Assembly: GCA_025350625.1 (NCBI GenBank)
Contig: JANXXL010000412.1
Location: 1-34,348 of the forward strand
DNA length: 34,348 nt
Direction of reading: 5' to 3'
Source of the DNA: Bryobacterales bacterium
GTDB lineage: Bacteria > Acidobacteriota > Terriglobia > Bryobacterales > Bryobacteraceae
The notes beneath the pieces are model-generated. The model did no database searches, was not told the origin of the DNA, and was given only the letters and a program-made list of their open reading frames with translations. Shown here piece after piece: positions 1 through 8,042 of this stretch. How positions within the stretch are numbered: the stretch's first letter is position 1; every line of letters starts with the position of its first letter. The position numbers and the translations under genes are program-made.

Positions 1-482
1 GCGAGGATCGGCATGCGGTAGTCGAACTGGGAGAGGAATCCGGAGATGGCAGGGCCGATGAGGAATCCGAGTCCGAAGGCAATGCCGATCACGCCGAACG
101 ATTTCGCGCGCTCTTCCGGCTTGGTTACATCCGAGATGTAGGCTTGCGCGAGCGACAGGTTGCCCGCGGTCGCGCCGTCGATGATTCGTCCCAGGAACAC
201 GACCCACAGCGTCCCCGCCATCGCCGTGATCAGGAACCCGATCAGGGTGCCGATCTGGCTGACGATCAAAAGCGGCTTGCGCCCGACGTGGTCCGACATG
301 CGGCCCAACAGCGGCCCGGAGAACAACTGGCATAGAGCGTAGACACCCACCAGCCAGCCGACCTGGGTGGGGCTCGCGCCGAGCTTCTCCGCATAGAACG
401 GCAGCAGCGGGATCATGATCGTCAGTCCGAGGACATCCACGGCGACAATTAGAAAGATGGGGAGAAGGGGAGACTTACGCAA
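1..482 (-). CDS. MFS transporter, DHA1-like (partial, C-terminus beyond window)
   Basis: This is the first ~160 residues of a major facilitator superfamily drug/solute:proton antiporter, read leftward and cut by the window edge. The N-terminus (LRKSPLLPIFLIVAVDVLG) leads straight into a hydrophobic helix. The loop between helices 2 and 3 carries the canonical MFS motif A (GRMSDHVGRKPLL). It is followed by helices 3-4 (LGRIIDGATAGNLSLAQAY) and the loop and helix 5 pattern typical of TetA/Bcr-like DHA1 members. The only start consistent with an upstream in-frame stop is a TTG at 480-482; an internal GTG at V12-like position is the alternative. It is divergent from the quinoprotein gene with only ~50 bp between the starts. 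The substrate cannot be told from the sequence, and half of the protein is missing. Confidence 0.85.
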   Translation of the reverse strand, partial: MRKSPLLPIFLIVAVDVLGLTIMIPLLPFYAEKLGASPTQVGWLVGVYALCQLFSGPLLGRMSDHVGRKPLLIVSQIGTLIGFLITAMAGTLWVVFLGRIIDGATAGNLSLAQAYISDVTKPEERAKSFGVIGIAFGLGFLIGPAISGFLSQFDYRMPIL

Positions 483-535
483 ACTCTTTTATCATCCCAT
501 GCTGGTTGCCGGGGCCAGATGGTATGATCCAACGC

Positions 536-2275
536 ATGAATGACCGCGAAAAACTTTGCTCGACTTGGGCCGCCGCCCTGGCGTTGCTGGCCAGCCCGCT
601 GGCGGCGCAAACAGCAGCGCCCGTCCCGTTGGTTCTGCAAAATTATAAACCGGTAACGGCGGAGCGCCTGGTCAAGCCCGAAGACGGCGATTGGATGATG
701 GTCCGCCGCAGCTATGACGGTTGGGGCTATAGCCCGTTGGCCCAGATTACGCCACGCAACGTCCAGCGGCTGCAGCCGGTGTGGGTGTTTTCAACCGGTA
801 TGAACAGCGGTCATGAGGCCGCGCCGATTGTCAACAACGGCGTGATGTTCGTCGCCACCCCCGGCAGCCAGGTGATCGCTATCGATGCCGCGACTGGCGG
901 TCTTCTATGGCGCTATCGCAGGCAGGTCCCGGAGGGCGCCATCCTGCCGCACCCGACCAGCCGCGGCGTTGCCCTATTCGGAGACAAGGTATTTATGGCG
1001 GCAGGCGATGCCACGCTGGTCGCCATCGACGCCAAGACCGGCAAAGAAGCCTGGTCCGCGAGCGTGGCAGACAACAAGAGCGGCTATTACATGACTCTGG
1101 CGCCGCTGGTGGTCAACGGCACGGTAATGGTGGGCGCATCGGGCGGCGAATTAGGCATCCGCGGTTTCATCGCGGCCTTTCAAGCGGAGACCGGTGAGGA
1201 GCTATGGAGGACTTACACCGTTCCAGCCCCCGGCGAACCCGGCAGCGAGACGTGGCCCAAAGGCGAGCAGTGGAAAAACGGCGGCGGATCCATTTGGGTA
1301 ACGGGGAATTACGACCCCGATACCAACCTCGCGTACTGGGGCGTCGGCAATGGCGGGCCGTGGATGGGCGATCAGCGCCCCGGCGATAACCTATATACGT
1401 CATCGACCCTCGCCATCGACGTGGCCACCGGAAAAATCAAGGGCTATCACCAGTACGATCCGAACGAATCCTGGGACTGGGACGAAGTGTCGCCGCCGAT
1501 TCTGGTCGACTACCAGCGCAACGGAAAAACGGTGAAAGGCTTGATCGACGTGGCCCGCGACGGATATCTGTGGTTCCTCGAACGCTCCAGCGGCGAGATC
1601 CGCTTCGTCGAAGGCACCCCCTTCGTGCGGCAGAACGTATATAAGAGTCTGGACCCGAAAACCGGACGCCCCGACGTCGATCCCGAGCGCAAACCGGGCA
1701 CGGGCAGGGCCGCGTCGTTCTGCCCGTCGCTCTGGGGCGGAAAGAACTGGCCCCCGATTGCTTTCAGTCCCAAGACCCGCATGATCTATATCCCGGCGAA
1801 TGAAAATCTCTGCATGACCAGCACCGGCGAGCAGGTGGAGTACATGCCCGGCGGCCGCTACGTCGGAGCGAGCACCCAGTTGTCGCTCTTCCCAGGAGCC
1901 GACCATATCGGTGAAGTGCAGGCGTGGAATGTCGACACCGGCAAGCGCGTGTGGACCCACAAATATGCGGATTCGCAGAACTGGGGACCGATGCTCGCGA
2001 CGGCAGGCGGGCTGGTATTCAGCGGAGGCACGAACGACCGCATGTTCCACGCCTTCGATGCGTCGACCGGTAAGCTTCTGTGGGAGTTCCCCACCAACTC
2101 CGGCATCACCGGACAGCCGGTATCATTCATGGTGGCCGGCAAACAGTACATCGCAGTGCAGTCCGGCTGGGGCGTCGATGCGCGCGGAATGCAGGCCCGG
2201 CTAAACGTGATCGCTCCCGGCAAATTTCCAGAGGTTCCCGAGGGAGGGGCAATCTGGGTATTCGCGGTCAAATAA
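536..2275 (+). CDS. Exported PQQ-dependent dehydrogenase (type I quinoprotein)
   Basis: This is a periplasmic quinoprotein that oxidises an alcohol or sugar-type substrate with pyrroloquinoline quinone. I chose ATG 536 because it starts a clean signal peptide (MNDREKLCSTWAAALALL... cleaved near AAQ); ATG 524 and TTG 506 are also open. The mature part shows repeated propeller blades (AIDAATGGLLW, AIDAKTGKEAW, WNVDTGKRVW, AFDASTGKLLW). Metal/PQQ ligands by comparison with methanol dehydrogenases are Glu205 (GGELGIRG), Asn272 (GVGNGGPW) and Asp314 in WDWDEVSPP. An extra Asp316 sits two residues after the catalytic Asp, as in lanthanide-dependent XoxF-type enzymes. The usual adjacent Cys-Cys pair is absent; the aligned place reads LPHPTSRG around residue 139. 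There is no CxxCH haem domain, so electrons must go to a separate cytochrome, not encoded here. The substrate is unknown. Confidence 0.9.
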   Translation: MNDREKLCSTWAAALALLASPLAAQTAAPVPLVLQNYKPVTAERLVKPEDGDWMMVRRSYDGWGYSPLAQITPRNVQRLQPVWVFSTGMNSGHEAAPIVNNGVMFVATPGSQVIAIDAATGGLLWRYRRQVPEGAILPHPTSRGVALFGDKVFMAAGDATLVAIDAKTGKEAWSASVADNKSGYYMTLAPLVVNGTVMVGASGGELGIRGFIAAFQAETGEELWRTYTVPAPGEPGSETWPKGEQWKNGGGSIWVTGNYDPDTNLAYWGVGNGGPWMGDQRPGDNLYTSSTLAIDVATGKIKGYHQYDPNESWDWDEVSPPILVDYQRNGKTVKGLIDVARDGYLWFLERSSGEIRFVEGTPFVRQNVYKSLDPKTGRPDVDPERKPGTGRAASFCPSLWGGKNWPPIAFSPKTRMIYIPANENLCMTSTGEQVEYMPGGRYVGASTQLSLFPGADHIGEVQAWNVDTGKRVWTHKYADSQNWGPMLATAGGLVFSGGTNDRMFHAFDASTGKLLWEFPTNSGITGQPVSFMVAGKQYIAVQSGWGVDARGMQARLNVIAPGKFPEVPEGGAIWVFAVK

Positions 2276-2362
2276 AGCGGCGCATCGCCTAGTTGTTTCA
2301 ACAAGTTAAGCTAAAGTATATTGACAAATACGCGTTGTAATGTGATTCTGTGTATGGAATTG

Positions 2363-2419
2363 CCCGCTGACCGAACTGTGGCCTTTATGGTCTGCGTTCC
2401 AATTGGATAGGTCAGCGGG
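2363..2419. repeat. 10-bp perfect inverted repeat with 37-bp loop
   Basis: CCCGCTGACC (2363-2372) and GGTCAGCGGG (2410-2419) are perfect inverted copies, lying in the 159-bp gap between the quinoprotein stop (2275) and the DUF3800 stop (2435). The two genes converge here, so a transcription-termination structure is possible. The 37-nt loop is long and there is no T-run, so an operator or a scar of insertion is also possible. Confidence 0.5.
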
Positions 2420-2434
2420 ACATCTTTTCCACAA

Positions 2435-3058
2435 TCACGACTGAGGCCACAACTGAACGATCTTCTCGTGCCTCTTTACTAGCGCACGAAAGGCATCGTT
2501 ATGCCCGGTGAAACTCCTGCCCACGGCCCCGCAAATCATATCAGCCAACTGCACCAGATTGTTAGTGTGGGAGGCTTCCATCGTCACTTTCCGCAGGCGA
2601 CAGTTTCCTTCGGCATCGACCATGTTTGCCGTTAGGCTTCGTTCAAGTCGTTTCTTAAACTCACGGTCACCGTTTTTGTCAATGATGACCTTCGCATTTT
2701 CTAGGTGAAGCTTCAAATGGTCGCAAGCGAGTGTAACAGCAAACTCATAAAGCTCCTTCGGATTCGTGAAGCGATTACCGTACAGCTTTCTTTTCTCTAA
2801 AACGAAGCCAGCATACCTGAAGTCCTCTTGGCTCACCGTCTCTAGGAACGCTCTCCTGATCCTGTCGGAACAGTGTGAAAAATGGAACTCGTAAGTGCGC
2901 GGCTTCTTTAGTTGATATCTAAGACCGTCGATGCTTCTATCGCAGGCGTCCGCTGCCATACCATCGCGGAAGAGTACGGCTATGCACGTAAAGAACTCCG
3001 ATGATCCTTTGTCGAACTTAAGGCCGCAATCTCCGGATTCATCGATGAGCACCAACAT
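2435..3058 (-). CDS. DUF3800 domain protein (RNase H-like fold, function unknown)
   Basis: This 207-residue cytoplasmic protein fits the DUF3800 family, which is usually 200-250 residues. It begins MLVLIDESGDCG, the signature DESG motif. A second acidic block (VIIDKNGDREFKKRL) lies mid-protein, and the C-terminal third has the conserved SHTNNLVQLADMICGAVGR segment. The family is predicted to have an RNase H/PIN-like nuclease fold with acidic catalytic residues; no activity is established for it to my knowledge. The gene stands alone, convergent with the quinoprotein and divergent from the DUF4331 gene. It is visibly more AT-rich than its neighbours, which suggests transfer. DUF3800 genes are often carried in defence-island or mobile contexts, so an accessory role is plausible but not shown here. 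Confidence 0.85.
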   Translation of the reverse strand: MLVLIDESGDCGLKFDKGSSEFFTCIAVLFRDGMAADACDRSIDGLRYQLKKPRTYEFHFSHCSDRIRRAFLETVSQEDFRYAGFVLEKRKLYGNRFTNPKELYEFAVTLACDHLKLHLENAKVIIDKNGDREFKKRLERSLTANMVDAEGNCRLRKVTMEASHTNNLVQLADMICGAVGRSFTGHNDAFRALVKRHEKIVQLWPQS

Positions 3059-3167
3059 GGGCTGTCGCTGCTAACGCTATTCCCGCACCACCTCAAATCC
3101 AAAACGCCACGAGCAACGTAGAGCTAGGTGAAAGCGAGACTCCGCGGGAGAATCCCAGGACCTACCT

Positions 3168-4685
3168 ATGAAATTCAGACCAACTCTACTGCTTCCACCC
3201 TTGGCGATGCTATCGATTTTTGTGGCACCGCCCGCCCAGCTCTTCGCCTCCAGCCACCGCGAAGCGCCCATTACCGCTCTCGATCAGAAAGCCGACATCA
3301 CCGACTGGTACGCTTTCGTGAGCCCGGAGCACCCCGATCATGTGGTCATGATCCTGAACGTCGACCCGTTTTTAGAACCGTCCAACGGGCCCAACTACTT
3401 TCCCTTCGACCCCAATGTTCTCTATGAGATGAAAGTAGATAACAACCACGACGGCAAAGAAGACATTACCTTTCAGTTCCGTTTCAAAACCGAAATCCGC
3501 CTGCCTGGAGTCTTCACCGGTTTCGTTGGCGGAATCGCCGGCATTCCGCCCATCACAGCCCTCGATGGCAACGGCTCCCAAGGCTTGAGCCTTCGCCAAA
3601 CCTACACCGTGACGATGGTGACCAAGCATGGCACGCAGCAGATCGGGGCAGGACAGACATTGTTTGCCGTCCCCAGCAATGTGGGGCCTAGGACCATGCC
3701 CAACTACAACGCCTTGCGCGCGCAAGGGATCTATAACCTGCCGAACGGCGTCAGCGTATTCGCAGGAACGGTCGCCGATCCCTTCTTTATAGATTTGGGC
3801 GCAGCATTCGATTCGCTAAACTTTCGCTCGGCAGTCGGCGGCGGCGTACTCACCGCAAATGTGGATGCCGACGACCACCATAATTACGCTCCGAACGCTC
3901 TCGCGGGCTTCAACGTGAACAGCATTGTTTTGGAAGTTCCTACTTCCATGCTGACCGTCGACGGCCACATGCATCCCTCGAGCGATAAGAACGCCGTTAT
4001 TGGAACTTATGGAAGCACCTCGCGTGCAAAAGTAAAGGTTCTACGCGACAGCGAGGGCGATGACGATGAGAAGGGCGGAGGGTCCGGCAAATGGGCGCAG
4101 GTGCAGCGCGAGGGCAACTCGCTAATCAATGAACTGATCATCGGCACCGGCTCCAAGGACCGCTTCAGCATGGACGACCCGAAGAACGACAGCCAGTTCG
4201 CGAGCTTCTTTCTGAATCCTCTGCTGGCCCAAATCTTCGCGTCGCTCGGAATTCCGGTGCCTCCGGCGCCGCGCACGGATTTGTTGCCGCTGGTGCAATA
4301 CAAAGCCCCGATTTGTCCCGGTTGCACCGCGGACGATGCCGGCCCTATCGCCGATTTAATGCGGCTGAATACCGGCGTCGCTCCCACGCCTTTCGCGTCA
4401 GCGAAGCGGCTGGGTTTGCTGGCAGGAGACGCCTCCGGATACCCCAACGGCCGCCGGCCTCTCGACGACGTCGTCGATATTTCGGCGCGTGCGGTGGGCG
4501 GTGCGCTGGCCGGCCCGCAGTACAACACGCGGATTGGCGATGGTGTGAATACCGCGGCCACGCCACTTCCCGACACGTTTCCGTTCGAGGCTCCGGCCTA
4601 TAGCGGGCGCGATAGCTCCCATAATGCCGGTCCGGGGCAACCCGGATGCCCGCCGCAGCCCGGCGCCATCTGTGCGACGAACTAA
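3168..4685 (+). CDS. Exported DUF4331 family protein
   Basis: This 505-residue protein has a signal peptide (MKFRPTLLLPPLAMLSIFVAPP..., cleavage near LFA). The mature N-terminus reads SSHREAP (residues 28-34), the hallmark of DUF4331, followed by the family's conserved DWYAFVSPEHPDHVVMILNV strand pair. It is rich in beta strands and Asp/Asn, consistent with a secreted or surface all-beta domain. The segment VDGHMHPSSDKNAVIGTYGS and a charged linker (SEGDDDEKGGGSGK) divide it into two halves. The start ATG 3168 has AGGA about 8 nt upstream. The family has no established biochemical function. The next gene, an exported TPR protein, begins within ~20 bp of its stop, so the two are probably one operon. 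Confidence 0.9.
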   Translation: MKFRPTLLLPPLAMLSIFVAPPAQLFASSHREAPITALDQKADITDWYAFVSPEHPDHVVMILNVDPFLEPSNGPNYFPFDPNVLYEMKVDNNHDGKEDITFQFRFKTEIRLPGVFTGFVGGIAGIPPITALDGNGSQGLSLRQTYTVTMVTKHGTQQIGAGQTLFAVPSNVGPRTMPNYNALRAQGIYNLPNGVSVFAGTVADPFFIDLGAAFDSLNFRSAVGGGVLTANVDADDHHNYAPNALAGFNVNSIVLEVPTSMLTVDGHMHPSSDKNAVIGTYGSTSRAKVKVLRDSEGDDDEKGGGSGKWAQVQREGNSLINELIIGTGSKDRFSMDDPKNDSQFASFFLNPLLAQIFASLGIPVPPAPRTDLLPLVQYKAPICPGCTADDAGPIADLMRLNTGVAPTPFASAKRLGLLAGDASGYPNGRRPLDDVVDISARAVGGALAGPQYNTRIGDGVNTAATPLPDTFPFEAPAYSGRDSSHNAGPGQPGCPPQPGAICATN

Positions 4686-4706
4686 GTGAGTGAAATGAGG
4701 AACCCC

Positions 4707-5885
4707 ATGAACTATCGAGCCGGCGTATTGTGCGCTCTCAGTGTTCTGGCCTCCGCAGCGGTCTGTGCCCAAACGGCGCAGACCGCCACCGCGCGGACGC
4801 CAGCCGAAATCAGTATTCAGAAAGCCCAGGAACAGATTGCGAAACAACCCGATCATGTTCCCTACTACAGCGGTTTGGCGATGGCGTATGCGCGGCGTGC
4901 CCGCGAGACATCCGACGTCGCCTATTACACGAAAGCGGAAGAGACCCTCGATCAAGCTTTCAAAGTCGACCCCGCCAATTTTGAAGCGTTAAAGGTCAGG
5001 ACCTGGTTGCTGCTAGGCCGCCACGAATTCGCGAAGGCTCTCGAAGCCGCGACAGTCCTGAACAAACGCGCCCCCGACGACATTACTGTCTACGGGTATC
5101 TGGCAGACGCCAACGCCGAGCTAGGAAACTACAACGAAGCCGTCAAAGCCGCGCAGTGGATGCTGAATCTTCGGCCCGGCAATATCGCCGGTCTCACCCG
5201 CGCCGCGTATCTGCGCGAATTGCACGGCGATCTCTCGGGCGCCATGGACCTGATGCATATGGCCTACGACGCGACACCGTTCCAGGAAGCCGAAGACCGC
5301 GCGTGGCTGCTGACTCAGATCGCGCACCTTGAACTGCTATCCGGCAATCTGCCCCAAGCCGAACTGTATGCCACGGGCGCGCTGGGCCTGTTTGCCGATT
5401 ACCACTACGCGCTGGGAACGCTGGCGCAAGTGCGGCAGGCGCAGAATCGCCATGAAGAAGCCGTCGCACTGCTCGAGAAACGCTACGCCGCAGCGCCGCA
5501 CGCCGAGAATCAGTTCGCACTGGCCGAGGCTCTCGACCGCGCCGGCCGCAAAGAGGACGCTGCGAAAGCCTTCGCCGGGTTCGAGCAAAAAGCGCTGCTC
5601 GAAGCGAACATCACCGACAACGCCAATCATGAATTGATCGCCTATTACGTCAACTATGCCCGGCAGCCGGCAAAGGCGCTGGAAATCGCCCGCCAAGAAT
5701 TGGCGCGCCGGCGCGATGCCTTCACTCTCGATGCCTACGCCTGGTCGCTCGCCGCCAGCGGAGACTACGCACAGGCCAACGTCGAAATGCAAAAGGCGCT
5801 TGCGTTCGGCGTGAAAGATCCGAAAGTTCTGCGGCACGCGAGCGAGATCGCTCAACATCTGTCGCAGACCGTTGCAGCGCGTTGA
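4707..5885 (+). CDS. Exported TPR-repeat protein
   Basis: This is a 392-residue periplasmic or secreted tetratricopeptide-repeat protein. ATG 4707 is preferred to the GTG at 4686 because GAGG lies about 6 nt upstream and the product then opens with a normal signal peptide (MNYRAGVLCALSVLASAAVCAQ). After it come serial helix pairs with TPR-type spacing, e.g. AEETLDQAFKVDPANFEALK, ALEAATVLNKRAPDDITVYGYLADA and NYNEAVKAAQWMLNLRPGN. The repeats continue almost to the C-terminus and no catalytic domain is visible. It directly follows the DUF4331 gene, so a scaffolding or partner role for that protein is a reasonable inference. It ends against a hairpin shared with the convergent P460 gene. Confidence 0.88.
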   Translation: MNYRAGVLCALSVLASAAVCAQTAQTATARTPAEISIQKAQEQIAKQPDHVPYYSGLAMAYARRARETSDVAYYTKAEETLDQAFKVDPANFEALKVRTWLLLGRHEFAKALEAATVLNKRAPDDITVYGYLADANAELGNYNEAVKAAQWMLNLRPGNIAGLTRAAYLRELHGDLSGAMDLMHMAYDATPFQEAEDRAWLLTQIAHLELLSGNLPQAELYATGALGLFADYHYALGTLAQVRQAQNRHEEAVALLEKRYAAAPHAENQFALAEALDRAGRKEDAAKAFAGFEQKALLEANITDNANHELIAYYVNYARQPAKALEIARQELARRRDAFTLDAYAWSLAASGDYAQANVEMQKALAFGVKDPKVLRHASEIAQHLSQTVAAR

Positions 5886-5911
5886 GGCGAACCAACCGGG
5901 GCCGGTTCGCC
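5886..5911. terminator. Hairpin between convergent genes, possible bidirectional terminator
   Basis: GGCGAACC (5886-5893) pairs perfectly with GGTTCGCC (5904-5911). A competing inner stem AACCGG/CCGGTT is also possible. It sits immediately after the TPR gene stop and just beyond the convergent P460 gene stop. There is no T-tract, so rho-independent action is uncertain. Confidence 0.5.
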
Positions 5912-5926
5912 GGTCCCGGATACTCG

Positions 5927-6460
5927 TTAGTGACCGGTTTCCTTGTAGGTGCCCTTATTCTTCGAAGTCTCGATCAGCGTGGGGTAAAACTGCACGAAGG
6001 TGGTATCGGTAGCGCCGTTCTGCTGGTGGCAGGAGTAGCAATCGGCCGTCTTAGGAAATATTTTCCCCTTGTCCGCGCCATTCTGGAATCCATAGAACGC
6101 CCAGCCGCCCCGCGCCGAATCCTTCACATGCGCCTCGATGGCACGCACGGTGGTTTGCACGCGCCCGTCTTTGTTAATCGACACACGGCTCTCCGATAGC
6201 CGGATCTCCAATAGCATTACGGTGTGGTCCGGCCAAGTCCCGGTCTTCAAAAACTGGCGGTAAGCTTCCGGGTTGACGAACACGTTCTCGAAGGCCGGGT
6301 TCTGTGAAGCGCTGCCGGAGTACGTCATGCCGATGCCCGACGACAAGAAAATCCACTCCCGGTAATCGGGTGGAAGAACCAGTTCGTCCTCTTTGGTGTA
6401 TTGCTGCGCCACCGCGGTAGAGGCCAGCCAGCACAGTGTGAAAATGATGGATTTTCTCAT
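5927..6460 (-). CDS. Cytochrome P460 family protein
   Basis: This 177-residue exported haem protein has a signal peptide MRKSIIFTLCWLASTAVAQQ. It has a single c-type haem site CYSCH at residues 141-145 in the P460 arrangement, i.e. near the C-terminus and followed by NGATDTTFVQFYPTL. The strand-rich middle (REWIFLSSGIGMTYSG; VMLLEIRLSES; GWAFYGFQNG) matches the P460 fold. Characterised P460 cytochromes oxidise hydroxylamine or detoxify nitric oxide and carry an unusual lysine-haem cross-link. Which lysine would serve here cannot be settled by eye, and many family members outside nitrifiers have unknown substrates. The gene is convergent with DUF4331-TPR and divergent from ssb, so it is probably its own transcription unit. 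Confidence 0.88.
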   Translation of the reverse strand: MRKSIIFTLCWLASTAVAQQYTKEDELVLPPDYREWIFLSSGIGMTYSGSASQNPAFENVFVNPEAYRQFLKTGTWPDHTVMLLEIRLSESRVSINKDGRVQTTVRAIEAHVKDSARGGWAFYGFQNGADKGKIFPKTADCYSCHQQNGATDTTFVQFYPTLIETSKNKGTYKETGH

Positions 6461-6534
6461 TTGGAGCCGATGTTAACATACTGCTCTGCCGATGGGCGGG
6501 CGTCGTCACCGCTCGTGTGCTAAAGTGCAGAATC

Positions 6535-7032
6535 ATGGCTAGCCGCAGCGTAAATAAAGTGCTTTTGATCGGGCATCTCGGGCGTGACGCCGAGACCGCC
6601 TATACCGCCTCGCAGGTGGCGGTGACCAAGTTTTCGGTGGCGACCAACCGGCGCTGGAAGGACCAGGCCACCGGCGAATGGAAGGAAGAAACCGACTGGA
6701 CCAGAGTGGTCCTGTGGCGCGGTGAAAACGTCGCGCCGTATCTGGTTAAGGGAACGCAGGTTTACGTCGAAGGCAGGCTGCAAACGCGCAGCTATGACGA
6801 TAAAGACGGCAAGAAGGTGTGGGCAACCGATGTGGTGGCCGACGAGGTGATCCTGCTGGGCGGCCGCGGCCAAGCCGGCGGAGGCGGCGCAGGCGCCGGA
6901 GCGGACGAAGGCTTCTCGCAGGAACCACCGGCTTCTGGAATGCGCAGCGCCCCGCGGTCGCGTCCGGCCGCTGCTCCGCAAGCGGCTGCCGCGATGAATG
7001 AAGGAATCACCGACGACGACGTTCCGTTTTAA
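6535..7032 (+). CDS. ssb: Single-stranded DNA-binding protein
   Basis: This is SSB, the OB-fold protein that coats single-stranded DNA and recruits replication and repair proteins. The product is 165 residues from ATG 6535 (MASRSVNKVLLIGHLGRDAE); an upstream TTG at 6517 would add six residues and is less likely. The OB fold spans about residues 4-110, with the typical TDWTRVVLWRGENVAPYLVKG and VYVEGRLQTRSYDDKDG segments. A Gly/Ala/Pro-rich linker follows. The C-terminus ends in DDDVPF, the acidic tip that docks partner proteins. The length and layout are normal. It is a single gene between the divergent P460 gene and a convergent orphan. Confidence 0.96.
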   Translation: MASRSVNKVLLIGHLGRDAETAYTASQVAVTKFSVATNRRWKDQATGEWKEETDWTRVVLWRGENVAPYLVKGTQVYVEGRLQTRSYDDKDGKKVWATDVVADEVILLGGRGQAGGGGAGAGADEGFSQEPPASGMRSAPRSRPAAAPQAAAAMNEGITDDDVPF

Positions 7033-7129
7033 AGCCAGAGACTCATTCGCTCTTTGAGTGGACTCGATAAGGTGCGCACGGATCGCGTAAAGACCGGGCT
7101 ATTGCGTGCTGATTTACCGGGCATTCCGG

Positions 7130-7148
7130 TCTGGCGCCAAGCGCCAGA
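7130..7148 (+). terminator. Strong hairpin downstream of ssb
   Basis: TCTGGCGC (7130-7137) and GCGCCAGA (7141-7148) form a perfect 8-bp stem with a 3-nt CAA loop. A second small stem ACCGG/CCGGT (7116-7120, 7126-7130) abuts it. It lies between the convergent ssb and HEPN-like genes. There is no T-run after it, so it may block transcription with Rho or act from either side. Confidence 0.5.
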
Positions 7149-7180
7149 GTCGTGAAGCAATCGATTAAGCGGACCTCACA

Positions 7181-7933
7181 TTACCGCGAGAGAGAAGCAT
7201 GAAGTAACATGAGCCAGCCGTGTTCGTGTTTATCCACGATCCTCTGGATTAGAACCTCCGCATCCTCGGCAACCTGGCGAATCCGGTTTGCATTTGCCTG
7301 TATATAGCCATCTTCATTGAGCATCTCGGGCATATGGGCTCGAACACATTCCTGTTTTTCTGATAATCCGCTCGAGTCGAAGACCGGCCTCTTCGGGTGA
7401 ACAAGTAAATTACGGGCCTCGCGCGCGGCTTCCAATCGTCCCCCGGACATATCAAAGGCATCAATCTTCTTCAAGTCTAGTTTTTCGCCGTTTGGCCACT
7501 TTAGGAGATCAGCGATGAGTGAGCGCGGATCGTCCTTGTCGGCTTCAAGAGGAAGGTACTTGGCCATATCATCAATCTCCCAAGCAATCTTAGTAAACCG
7601 ACAGGCAATAACATCCATCAAACCTGTAAAGACCAAGTTGTAAGCAAACTGACTTTGCCGACCCGCAATTAATTCGATTTCCTCGAGTTCCTCGCCATAA
7701 CGCTCTGAACTGAAGTTCCCGCCTGCTCGTTGATTGATTTCGGCGATCTGTCGTTCCTCCCAGCTTTTGATGCCATTGATATTGACTTCCAAGCTCATCA
7801 ACACCAGCATGTGAACCTCTTCATTGAATTCCCGTGTATGATTTCGGAAATCGTATAGTAAGCGAGTCAGCCCCGTTGGATCGAGTTCGTCGATTATCGT
7901 CCAGGCGGGGTCAATAGGGTTTTGGTTGTTCAT
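7181..7933 (-). CDS. Orphan protein with HEPN-like RNxxxH motif
   Basis: I do not recognise a named family. The reading frame is open back to a GTG at 8041. ATG 7933 (MNNQNPIDPAWTI) is preferred, since GGAG lies just upstream and the longer form has no family-like N-terminus; it gives 250 residues. The protein is almost entirely alpha-helical and soluble. The segment REARNLLVHPKRP contains Arg174-Asn175-x3-His179, which is the RNxxxH catalytic motif of HEPN-domain RNases, placed within a helix as expected. HEPN proteins act as toxins, abortive-infection effectors or RNA-processing enzymes. No MNT-type nucleotidyltransferase partner is adjacent. The gene is AT-richer than ssb and holB around it, which hints at transfer. 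The HEPN assignment is inference from one motif plus helicity. Confidence 0.7.
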   Translation of the reverse strand: MNNQNPIDPAWTIIDELDPTGLTRLLYDFRNHTREFNEEVHMLVLMSLEVNINGIKSWEERQIAEINQRAGGNFSSERYGEELEEIELIAGRQSQFAYNLVFTGLMDVIACRFTKIAWEIDDMAKYLPLEADKDDPRSLIADLLKWPNGEKLDLKKIDAFDMSGGRLEAAREARNLLVHPKRPVFDSSGLSEKQECVRAHMPEMLNEDGYIQANANRIRQVAEDAEVLIQRIVDKHEHGWLMLLHASLSR

Positions 7934-8042
7934 GACGCTCCAGTTTATCGTGAACATTTCCGATCCAGGCAAGTTCGCGCGACGCGTCCAATCGGTTAGC
8001 GACCTCGGTTCTTTGTTGGACTTCAAAGTTTCCTGGGTCACG

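Noticed and set aside
3059..3167. Riboswitch in the DUF4331 leader
   Set aside because: Only a short CTCC-GCG-GGAG stem is seen; no known aptamer core is recognisable.
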